This document shows, one piece after another, positions 7,877-13,960 of a stretch of DNA of 15,983 bases (its first letter is position 1; each line of letters opens with the position of its first letter). The stretch is from JANWYU01 sp964655485. Lineage in GTDB: Bacteria; Bdellovibrionota; Bdellovibrionia; Bdellovibrionales; Bdellovibrionaceae. Made by a program: the position numbers and the translations under genes. The notes below the pieces were generated by a model. The model saw only the letters and a program-made list of their open reading frames with translations, did not search any database and was not told the DNA's origin. The DNA is taken from the NCBI GenBank assembly GCA_964655485.1, contig CAZZMS010000126.1:1-15983 (forward strand), given 5' to 3'.

Positions 7877-8915
7877 GGGCCTTGGATTCATTGTAACCAT
7901 GGGGGGTCATTTCCACAAAACGAGCGTTTTTATGAAGCTCCACTAAGCTCATGGCGTTAAGGTAACTCATGCCTGAGCGAATTCCACCGGTGAGCTCCAG
8001 CACTACATCACGCACATGGCCTTTCACGGGGACTTGCGTGGATTCACCTTCAGGAGCCATGCCCTCCGGAACGCCTCCGCGCCAAGATTCTTGCGCTGCC
8101 TTTGAGGCCATTCCGCGATAGTGTTTTTTTCCGTTATGAATTTCCCCGGGAGTTTCGATGGTTCCCGCAAGCAAGCTACCTAGCATGACACTTTGTGCTC
8201 CTGCAGCGAGTGCCTTTACAATGTCACCTGAGGTTTTAATTCCTCCATCAGCGATCAGGGGAATACCTTTCTCCTTAGTAACTTGCGCACACAGAGCTAC
8301 TGCGGTGAGTTGGGGGACACCACAGCCGGTAATGATACGGGTGGTGCACATGGAGCCTGGGCCTATTCCCACCTTGACCGCATCCGCTCCCGCTTCGATG
8401 AGTTCTTCGGCTGCCTCTGGAGTAGCCATGTTACCTGCAATGATGTCAATGTGGGGGAAGTGGTCTTTACACCACTTGAGAGTATCAAGCATTTGTACGG
8501 AGTGGCCATGGGCAATATCCAAGGTGAGAATATCGACCCCTGCTTGTACGAGGGCCAGTGCCCGCTTTCGGTCTTCTTCGTTTACCCCAATACTGGCGGC
8601 AAGGGGCTTGACCCCTTGAGCCTTAAGCTCGCGCACTTGCTTGGCTTGCTCTTCGATGGGCAAAAAGCGATGTAAAATCCCCACTCCCCCCAGCTGCCAC
8701 ATGGCCAAAGCCATGGCGGATTCGGTCACTGTATCCATGTTGGCAGAAATGATCGGAATTTGTATGCGATGATTTTTTGTAAGCGGAGTATCAAGCTGGG
8801 GCAGGCGTCGCGAGCGCACCTCAGACTTCTGTGGCACGAGTAGAACGTCATCGAAGGTTAATCCTTTCCCACGCATGGGGATATGTTCAGGGCGAAAGAA
8901 AATATCCGTGTTCAT
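7857..8915 (-). CDS. CBS-less IMP dehydrogenase / GMP reductase family enzyme
   Basis: TIM-barrel purine oxidoreductase, either IMP to XMP or GMP to IMP. Core motifs: LTFDDVLLVP near the N-terminus, catalytic loop GIGPGSMCTTR with C190 and T192, phosphate-binding ADGGIKTSGDI and VMLGSLLAGT. The CBS pair found inside most IMPDHs is absent, giving 352 aa. Most core motifs look like IMPDH, and the tail ESKAHGV resembles IMPDH's ESHPHDV. However, the mobile flap (about 268-295, GMASKAAQESWRGGVPEG...) lacks the Arg-Tyr general-base dyad of IMPDH. It matches GMP reductase flaps in length and in its GGV...EG pattern, with E289 where the GMP reductase Glu lies. The start has a good AAGGAG (8923-8928). 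It lies 30 bases downstream of orn and overlaps murI. Which reaction it runs is unresolved, so no gene symbol is given. Confidence 0.88.
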   Translation of the reverse strand: MNTDIFFRPEHIPMRGKGLTFDDVLLVPQKSEVRSRRLPQLDTPLTKNHRIQIPIISANMDTVTESAMALAMWQLGGVGILHRFLPIEEQAKQVRELKAQGVKPLAASIGVNEEDRKRALALVQAGVDILTLDIAHGHSVQMLDTLKWCKDHFPHIDIIAGNMATPEAAEELIEAGADAVKVGIGPGSMCTTRIITGCGVPQLTAVALCAQVTKEKGIPLIADGGIKTSGDIVKALAAGAQSVMLGSLLAGTIETPGEIHNGKKHYRGMASKAAQESWRGGVPEGMAPEGESTQVPVKGHVRDVVLELTGGIRSGMSYLNAMSLVELHKNARFVEMTPHGYNESKAHGVKPT

Positions 8916-8945
8916 AAGAGAGCTCCTTGTGCGTTTTTAAGTCTG

Positions 8946-9554
8946 TTACCTTTTAAATTGGGCCTCTCCACTCACGGGCTCTTGGTGGGTTAGCCAAGGA
9001 AGTGTGACAAAGCTTAAGTAATATCTGAGTTCCTCAATGCTTTCTTGAATATCGTCCAAAGCTCGATGGTTCTTTCTTTTCTCAAAGCGCTTACCGTAGA
9101 GATTTTCAAAAATTATTTTCCACGAGCTTACGTCCAACAATCGGTAGTGCAGGTAGCTGAATAACTCGGGCATATGCAGTTGCACAAAAGCCCGATCTTG
9201 AGCGATGGAGTTACCACATAAAATAGGGCGCTCTTGGGGAAGTTGAAAATGTCTTTTAAGCATTAGCAAGAGTTCTTTCTCCACGATGCTTTGGGGAAGG
9301 CCTTGCGGAATTTTGGCCAGTAAGCCACTGGCTTTATGGTGGGTTTGATTCCATTCGTCCATATGCGCTAAGCGATCCGCCGATTGATAAACGACCGACT
9401 CATAGCTTTCTAGGGGTTTCAGATCCATGCTTGTGACGACTGCGGCCACTTCGAGGATGACGTCCCGCTGAGGATCGAGACCGCTCATTTCCATGTCTAG
9501 CCATAACAATTTGGTTGTCTTTGGGGGAGTCCAAGCACCACTCATAAAGGACAT
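8946..9554 (-). CDS. orn: Oligoribonuclease (DEDDh 3'-5' exoribonuclease)
   Basis: Degrades 2-5-nt RNA fragments, including pGpG from cyclic-di-GMP turnover, to mononucleotides in the cytosol. From ATG 9554 the DEDDh residues are D20 and E22 in LLWLDMEMSGLDP, D120 in GNSIAQDRAF, H163 and D168 in NHRALDDIQES. The segment LLDVSSWK and overall length (202 aa against about 180) fit Orn. The start is uncertain: in-frame options are GTG 9599, ATG 9554 and ATG 9545, none with a well-spaced Shine-Dalgarno. A GGGAGG lies 15 bases before 9554. It is the first gene of the minus-strand cluster and divergent from ttcA. Confidence 0.93.
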   Translation of the reverse strand: MSFMSGAWTPPKTTKLLWLDMEMSGLDPQRDVILEVAAVVTSMDLKPLESYESVVYQSADRLAHMDEWNQTHHKASGLLAKIPQGLPQSIVEKELLLMLKRHFQLPQERPILCGNSIAQDRAFVQLHMPELFSYLHYRLLDVSSWKIIFENLYGKRFEKRKNHRALDDIQESIEELRYYLSFVTLPWLTHQEPVSGEAQFKR

Positions 9555-9658
9555 CTTAAAAAGCTTTAGCCTCCCTGTCCTCGGAAAACCTAGAAGCACC
9601 GCGACTTTTTTTAGTTTAGTTTGCCACCTTTTTGACCTTAGAGTTCCGTGGGATTTTC

Positions 9659-9687
9659 TTGCAATCAGCCATGAAATTCTCTACAAA
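9659..9687 (+). promoter_or_regulatory. Candidate ttcA promoter giving a leaderless transcript
   Basis: TTGCAA (9659-9664), a 17-base spacer, and TACAAA (9682-9687) resemble a vegetative promoter. The -10 ends eight bases before the ttcA ATG, so transcription would begin at or within a base or two of the start codon. There is no Shine-Dalgarno in front of that ATG, which is consistent. Box matches are only partial. Confidence 0.35.
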
Positions 9688-9695
9688 CTCCCTTT

Positions 9696-10538
9696 ATGGC
9701 CATTAATCTTGAACACCCCTTGGCGGTGCGCACCAGAAAACTCATGGTGCAAGCCATCAGTGACTATTCTCTACTGCAAGAGGGGGATAGGCTCCTCGTC
9801 TGTGTCTCTGGGGGTAAAGACTCTTCGGTCATGTTATCTTTACTGAAAGATATTCAGTCTCGAGCTCCCTACTCTTACCATATTGAGGCGGCGATTCTCG
9901 ATCAGAAGCAACCGGGGTTTGAGGTCTCTCGGTTCAAAAACTGGGTGGAAAATGAGGTAGGGGTTCCTCTGCACGTGATTGAGCGGGATACTTACTCGGT
10001 AGTCAAAGCTAAAACCCCTGAAGGGGGGACTTATTGTTTTCTGTGCTCTCGAATGCGAAGGGCTATTCTCTATGATTTTGCCTATGAAAGAGGTTTTAAC
10101 AAGCTGGCCCTAGGGCATCCCCGTGAGGATTTAAACTCCACTTTGTTGCTGAATCTATTTTACACAGGCAAGCTTGCCAGTATGCCACCGAAGTTACTCT
10201 CCGATGATGGGCGTTGTGTCGTCATTCGCCCCATGGTTTATGTGGCCGAGTCGGATATCGTTCAGATCAAGGAGGCGTGGGGATTTCCGATCATTCCCTG
10301 TAACTTGTGCGGTTCCCAAGAAAATCTCAAGCGCAAGCGGATAAAAAACCTTATTGCCGATTTGGAAAAAGAAATTCCTCACTTGTCATCCTCACTTTTG
10401 ACCGCTCAGGGCAACGTGAAAAAAAGTCATCTTCTCGATCCCGCACTTTTTAATTTTACAGAGTTGGAGTTCGCTCAGGGTTTAAACCGCTCTGCATCAG
10501 TTACTTGCCAGAGAGAAGAAAATGCCTTTGACTTGTGA
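9696..10538 (+). CDS. ttcA: tRNA 2-thiocytidine(32) synthetase TtcA
   Basis: Fe-S-dependent PP-loop enzyme that thiolates cytidine 32 of certain tRNAs using ATP. Visible features are PP-loop SGGKDS (38-43), LDQKQPGF (68-75), C114 and C117 in CFLCSRMRR, and PCNLCGSQENLKR (C202 and C205); three of these cysteines would bind the [4Fe-4S] cluster. NLFYTGKLASMPPKL is also typical. The usual GHHRDD segment reads GHPRED (140-145), a notable divergence beside the ATP/tRNA site. The length of 280 aa is normal. It has no Shine-Dalgarno and may be leaderless. It is divergent from orn across about 140 bases. Confidence 0.94.
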   Translation: MAINLEHPLAVRTRKLMVQAISDYSLLQEGDRLLVCVSGGKDSSVMLSLLKDIQSRAPYSYHIEAAILDQKQPGFEVSRFKNWVENEVGVPLHVIERDTYSVVKAKTPEGGTYCFLCSRMRRAILYDFAYERGFNKLALGHPREDLNSTLLLNLFYTGKLASMPPKLLSDDGRCVVIRPMVYVAESDIVQIKEAWGFPIIPCNLCGSQENLKRKRIKNLIADLEKEIPHLSSSLLTAQGNVKKSHLLDPALFNFTELEFAQGLNRSASVTCQREENAFDL

Positions 10539-10620
10539 GGACGCTTGGGAGTGCGTGGAGTTTGGGTTTCAGGTTCATAAAAAGGGCTTTGCGTATCACG
10601 TCCTGATCCTAAAGGCTTGA
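10522..10620 (+). CDS. Possible 32-aa small protein overlapping the end of ttcA
   Basis: An ATG preceded by a purine-rich GAGAGAAGAAA opens a frame different from ttcA, overlaps its last 17 bases, and runs to TGA at 10618-10620. The product would be MPLTCEDAWECVEFGFQV followed by a basic and then hydrophobic end (KGFAYHVLILKA). The well-placed ribosome-binding sequence and stop-start overlap suggest coupling to ttcA. No family is recognised, and a chance ORF is quite possible. Confidence 0.28.
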   Translation: MPLTCEDAWECVEFGFQVHKKGFAYHVLILKA

Positions 10621-10690
10621 AAGATGCAAACTGAGATGGTGAGCCTCATCAGAACGAGCACCCATGACAGATCAAGGAATAGGAGTTGGT

Positions 10691-11167
10691 ATGGAAATTT
10701 GGCATAAACTACTCAAGACCTCCGGCCGCGTCGTGACTGTGTTACTGTCTTGGTTTTTCTCGCTCTCCGCTTTGGCCTTTGAGCTTAAAGACCAATTCGG
10801 TAACAGCCATGAGTTCAGTACCGGAGAGGGCCAAATTTTATTTGCGGCCGACATGAAAGCGTACAAGCTTTTGAAGTCTGCCATGGCCAAGCTTCAGGAG
10901 CCCAAAACCCTGCTGGAGGGGAAAAAAATTTTCGTAGTCGCTGATATTTCCGGGATGCCTGGTTTTATTTCAAAGTATGTCGCTATCCCGAAGATGAAAG
11001 AGCTAAAATACTCCATCTATCTTGATGCTACCGGGGAGGCTGTAAAGCCCTGGCCCCACGAGGAAGGGCAGCTCCTTTTATTGAAGGGGGATGAAACCGG
11101 AGCTTGGCAAGTCCAGCAAAAATTCAAGACCGACAAAGAGTTAAGCCAGTTCTTGAGCGAAGGGTGA
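10691..11167 (+). CDS. Secreted small protein, YtfJ/thioredoxin-like fold suspected
   Basis: An exported protein of 158 aa from ATG 10691. I prefer this to the in-frame ATG at 10664 because AGGAG (10681-10685) lies five bases upstream and it gives a clean signal peptide: n-region MEIWHKLLKTSGR, hydrophobic VVTVLLSWFFSLS, likely cleavage after ALA before FELKDQ. The mature part (about 129 aa) starts with a LKDQFGN strand and contains ILFAADMKAYK and VADISGMPGFISKY, resembling small periplasmic proteobacterial proteins with a thioredoxin-like fold. It has no cysteines, so it is not a disulfide oxidoreductase. Function unknown; fold assignment is tentative. It precedes a membrane protein gene by 82 bases. 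Confidence 0.75.
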   Translation: MEIWHKLLKTSGRVVTVLLSWFFSLSALAFELKDQFGNSHEFSTGEGQILFAADMKAYKLLKSAMAKLQEPKTLLEGKKIFVVADISGMPGFISKYVAIPKMKELKYSIYLDATGEAVKPWPHEEGQLLLLKGDETGAWQVQQKFKTDKELSQFLSEG

Positions 11168-11249
11168 GTCATTTCCTCGTGGAGCTGGGGTGACGAAGAG
11201 TCTTAATGAGTTGTGACCTCTCTGACATCAACCAACAAAGGAAGAGATT

Positions 11250-11594
11250 ATGAGCTATCCCGTTTATAAGTTCATTCACTATCTTGGTTTAACTTTACTC
11301 GTTTTTGCGCTCACAGCAGCGGCCTACACTTCTGCCTCCCAAGCCAATAAGACCTCCAAGCTACCCATGATTGTGCATGGAGTGGCCTTGTTACTCATGC
11401 TGGTCAGTGGTTTTGGTATGGCCGCACGTTTAGGGATCTTTAGTGATTTTCCGACTTGGCTTAGTTTGAAACTGGCTCTGTGGTTAGTGTTGGGTGCTTT
11501 CATTGCTCTGGTTAAGCGAAAAGCCATTTTGGGACTGTTCCTATCCTTTGTCGTCTTAGGGGGAATTTATTATTTAGCGGTGTTTAAGCTGTAA
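11250..11594 (+). CDS. Small four-helix integral membrane protein, function unknown
   Basis: The 114-aa product is mostly hydrophobic, with probable membrane helices at about 8-27, 40-60, 69-88 and 92-112. Short basic loops (KTSK, KRKA) suggest orientation by the positive-inside rule. The N-terminal YKFIHYLGL, with a histidine at the start of helix 1, recalls small SirB2-like membrane proteins, but I cannot assign it. AAAGGA (11237-11242) supports the start. It lies between the secreted small protein and prfC on the same strand and may be co-transcribed with either. Confidence 0.72.
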   Translation: MSYPVYKFIHYLGLTLLVFALTAAAYTSASQANKTSKLPMIVHGVALLLMLVSGFGMAARLGIFSDFPTWLSLKLALWLVLGAFIALVKRKAILGLFLSFVVLGGIYYLAVFKL

Positions 11595-11658
11595 TGTTCC
11601 TGTCTTTTGCGGTCGTAACCAACCTCCTTGTAGCGCCACGCGCGACGAAAGGTAAACC

Positions 11659-13248
11659 ATGTTAAAGGAAGAGTATCAATCGCAAGTTTTACGCCGGCGA
11701 ACTTTTGCGATCATCTCTCACCCTGATGCAGGAAAGACGACGATTACGGAAAAACTTCTGTGGCACGGCGGAGTGATTCATGAAGCTGGAGAGGTGCGTG
11801 GCAAGGAGGGGACCAAGGCTGCGACCAGTGATTGGATGGAGCTTGAAAGGCAAAGGGGCATTTCGGTTACAAGTTCCGTGATGTCTTTTGATTACCGTGG
11901 TTTACGCGTGAACTTACTGGATACCCCAGGGCATAAAGATTTTTCTGAGGACACCTACCGTGTGCTCATGGCGGTGGATTCGGCTTGTATGTTAATCGAC
12001 GTCGCGAAAGGCGTAGAGGAGCGAACGAAAAAGCTCTACGAAGTGTGTCGTTACCGCAAGATTCCGATTTTCACTTTTATCAATAAATTAGACCGCGAAG
12101 GCAAAGATCCTCTGACGTTGATTGATGAAGTGGAAAAAACCCTGAATATGTCCTGTTACCCGATGACTTGGCCTATTGGTATTGGGGATCGCTTTTGTGG
12201 TCTCTACCATCGGGCCTCAGGGCAGGTGGAGCTTTTTTTAGGTGATCAAAAACAAGTGTTACCTTTTCAGGATGAGCAGGGCCGCAAGCCCTGGGCGGAA
12301 TGGGTGCCTGAGGAAATCGCAAAACAAGCTCAGGAAGAAATTGAGATGATCGAAGCCATCTTGCCTCCGTTTTCGGAGCGGGATTTTTTGGAGGGGCGCT
12401 TATCCCCGCTGACTTGGGGATCAGCTAAAAAAAATTTAGGGGTGGATACCTTTTTGGATTTTTTCACTCAATATGCTCCGCCTCCACGGGCGAGGCGCAC
12501 TCAGCAGGGCGTGGAGATAGATCCCTTGAGTGCTGAGTTCACCGGTTTTGTGTTTAAGATCAATGCCAACATGGATCCCAAGCATCGCGATCGGGTTGCT
12601 TTCATTCGTATTTGCTCGGGTCGCTTTGAGCGTGGCATGAAGGTTCAGCACCATCGCCTGCAACGCGAACTTCGCTTGGCCTATTCGAATCAGTTTTTAG
12701 CTAGAGATCGGGAAACTCTAGACGAAGCTTTTGCTGGAGATATTATCGGAGTTACCGACACGGGTCACTTTTCCATCGGAGATTCTATTGGTTACCCAAG
12801 AGCTTATCCGTTCGAAGATATGCCGCGATTCGCTCCTGAGCTTTTTGCCAGACTCTCGGTGAAAGACGCCTTAAAGAGACGAAAAATGCTCGAAGCCTTG
12901 TGGCACTTGAGCGAAGAAGGGGCGATTCAGCTTTTCATTGATCCGGTGGTTGGTCCACAAGACCCCATTCTCGGCGCGGTGGGGCAGTTACAATTTGATG
13001 TGCTCTTGTTTCGTCTGCAGGACGAGTATCAACTCGAAGGGGTAAGTCTTCAGACTTTGCCTTTTTCCGTGGCCCGATGGCCCAGACGTGAGGGGCGGCC
13101 CACCGATCAGTTGCAAGGAAACTTCAAACTCTACCGCGATCAAAAAGATCAGCCCGTTTTGCTGTTGGGTGAGCTTTGGGATCTTAACTGGGCCCAAAAA
13201 GAAAATCCCGATGTGGAGTTTGCTACGTCGATTGTGTTTGTGAAATAG
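11659..13248 (+). CDS. prfC: Peptide chain release factor 3 (RF3 GTPase)
   Basis: Translational GTPase that removes RF1/RF2 from the ribosome after peptide release. GTP-binding motifs are G1 SHPDAGKTT (20-28), G2 around RGISVTSS with T71, G3 DTPGHKDF (88-95) and G4 NKLD (142-145). FEDMPRFAPELFARL and the GAVGQLQFDVLLFRLQDEY segment in domain III are characteristic of RF3 rather than EF-G. The 529 aa match the family length. The ATG is preceded by AAAGG (11648-11652). No terminator with a T-run directly follows; a 712-bp gene-free region begins here. Confidence 0.97.
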   Translation: MLKEEYQSQVLRRRTFAIISHPDAGKTTITEKLLWHGGVIHEAGEVRGKEGTKAATSDWMELERQRGISVTSSVMSFDYRGLRVNLLDTPGHKDFSEDTYRVLMAVDSACMLIDVAKGVEERTKKLYEVCRYRKIPIFTFINKLDREGKDPLTLIDEVEKTLNMSCYPMTWPIGIGDRFCGLYHRASGQVELFLGDQKQVLPFQDEQGRKPWAEWVPEEIAKQAQEEIEMIEAILPPFSERDFLEGRLSPLTWGSAKKNLGVDTFLDFFTQYAPPPRARRTQQGVEIDPLSAEFTGFVFKINANMDPKHRDRVAFIRICSGRFERGMKVQHHRLQRELRLAYSNQFLARDRETLDEAFAGDIIGVTDTGHFSIGDSIGYPRAYPFEDMPRFAPELFARLSVKDALKRRKMLEALWHLSEEGAIQLFIDPVVGPQDPILGAVGQLQFDVLLFRLQDEYQLEGVSLQTLPFSVARWPRREGRPTDQLQGNFKLYRDQKDQPVLLLGELWDLNWAQKENPDVEFATSIVFVK

Positions 13249-13369
13249 ATTAATATTAAATCCTCTTTGTAGATTTTGGAGAAATTCTAAGCCTGATAGT
13301 TAGGTTGACTCGGGCTCCAGAGCTGGAACTTCCGGCACAGGCTCCTCGCCTTAAGTGGGGTTTTTGCCC

Positions 13370-13396
13370 TTGGAATGTTAAAAAAAAACGTTCCAA
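13370..13396. other. Hairpin with A7 loop
   Basis: TTGGAATGTT and AACGTTCCAA can pair as ten base pairs with one G-U around a loop of seven A. No T-run follows on the plus strand, so it is not a standard intrinsic terminator. It could be a structured RNA element, a protein-binding inverted repeat or part of the prfC 3' end. Confidence 0.45.
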
Positions 13397-13499
13397 TTGG
13401 TGTTGTCTAAAGACCAATGAAAGTACTGATTGAGAACCAAAAACTAAGCTAACCTTGGTTTATGTAACGCAATAATAACGAATATCGTTCTACTATGTC

Positions 13500-13535
13500 A
13501 CCTACCTGTTACCTACCTGTTACCTACCTGTTACC
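13500..13535 (+). repeat. 11-bp tandem repeat, 3.3 copies
   Basis: ACCTACCTGTT occurs three times without a gap or mismatch, followed by ACC. The 11-bp period is close to one DNA helical turn, so identical sites face the same side of the helix. Each junction creates GTTACC, the core of the repeats found further downstream in the fibre leader. Confidence 0.9.
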
Positions 13536-13693
13536 GAAACACCCTTTGCCCCCGTGTACTGCAAAGAGCCCAAAAAATTGAGTAGGCTTTGACAAATCAA
13601 TAAACTTCGACAAACCCAAGTGCCTTACCAACCTTGGTCCTGTATTATTAAAAACTGTTTCAATTTTAGACTTTTTCTTTCAATACCTGTGCT

Positions 13694-13717
13694 CCTAAGG
13701 TTTTTTTAGGTTTTTTT
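13694..13717 (+). terminator. Weak intrinsic-terminator-like hairpin with T7 run
   Basis: CCTAA (13694-13698) pairs with TTAGG (13706-13710), extendable by two G-U pairs, and is followed by seven T (13711-13717). The segment also contains two tandem copies of AGGTTTTTTT (13698-13717). The stem is short and AT-rich, so termination strength is doubtful. It could end a transcript reading in from prfC before the sigma-28 promoter. Confidence 0.3.
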
Positions 13718-13759
13718 ACTGTGGAATTGTTAAATTTTGAGACTTTTTTTGGCACAAAC

Positions 13760-13786
13760 TTAAGTTTTTAGAAAGTCTGCCGATAT
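13760..13786 (+). promoter_or_regulatory. Sigma-28 (FliA/SigD-type) promoter of the fibre gene
   Basis: TTAAGTTT (13760-13767), an 11-base spacer, and GCCGATAT (13779-13786). The E. coli FliA consensus is TAAAGTTT-N11-GCCGATAA, so each box has one mismatch and the spacing is exact; the -10 also equals the B. subtilis SigD consensus. Transcription should start near 13793, leaving a leader of about 170 bases before the fibre start codon. No housekeeping promoter of comparable quality is visible upstream of this gene. Confidence 0.72.
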
Positions 13787-13832
13787 CCTAAATGAACAAG
13801 GGCGATGAGATGGGAACAGCTAAGTAGCAATT

Positions 13833-13917
13833 GGGATGTTACCGAGCCAAGCAGAGTTTCATCTTCTGCCGGAGGGAGTTACCTAAAGGGAGTTACCGAT
13901 TGTGACAGGGTGTTACC
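13833..13917 (+). repeat. Four spaced AGGGWGTTACC-type repeats in the fibre-gene leader
   Basis: GGGATGTTACC (13833-13843), AGGGAGTTACC (13873-13883), AGGGAGTTACC (13887-13897) and AGGGTGTTACC (13907-13917). They share GGG(A/T)GTTACC-like cores with start-to-start spacing of 40, 14 and 20 bases. They lie between the presumed sigma-28 start site and the Shine-Dalgarno, so they would be in the mRNA leader. They could be RNA- or DNA-binding sites. Confidence 0.7.
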
Positions 13918-13960
13918 CACCAGGGCCTTGGGAAAAAAACTAAACTATGGAGGTTCAACC

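Larger units (their letters stand above)
13249..13960. other. 712-bp AT-rich gene-free region between prfC and the fibre gene
   Basis: No supportable protein gene is present. Reading left to right it holds a ten-pair hairpin with an A7 loop (13370-13396), an 11-bp tandem repeat (13500-13535), two separated copies of AACCTTGGT (13451-13459 and 13630-13638), a T-rich zone with a small hairpin and T-run (13694-13717), a sigma-28-type promoter (13760-13786), and four spaced GTTACC-type repeats in the presumed leader (13833-13917). A Shine-Dalgarno GGAGG (13949-13953) serves the next gene. The fibre frame stays open back to ATG 13805, but that is not used as the start. Confidence 0.8.

Noticed and set aside
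8158..8675. Two long plus-strand frames (153 and 130 aa) inside the IMPDH-like gene
   Set aside because: Antisense shadows of a conserved enzyme; residue composition is what the opposite strand of that gene would give.
13500..13535. CRISPR array or replication iterons
   Set aside because: Repeats are 11 bp with no spacers, and no replication initiator or Cas gene is nearby.
13589..13620. Vegetative promoter from the perfect TTGACA at 13589-13594
   Set aside because: No -10-like hexamer occurs at 15-19 bases downstream (sequence there is C/A-rich).
13792..13827. 11-codon leader ORF (MNKGDEMGTAK) at the sigma-28 start site
   Set aside because: It begins at about the predicted transcription start, has no ribosome-binding site and no regulatory codon pattern.
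13805..13960. 52-codon N-terminal extension of the fibre protein from ATG 13805
   Set aside because: It would bury the signal peptide; the ATG has only a two-base gap to AAGGG, while ATG 13961 has an ideal GGAGG and begins a clean signal sequence.
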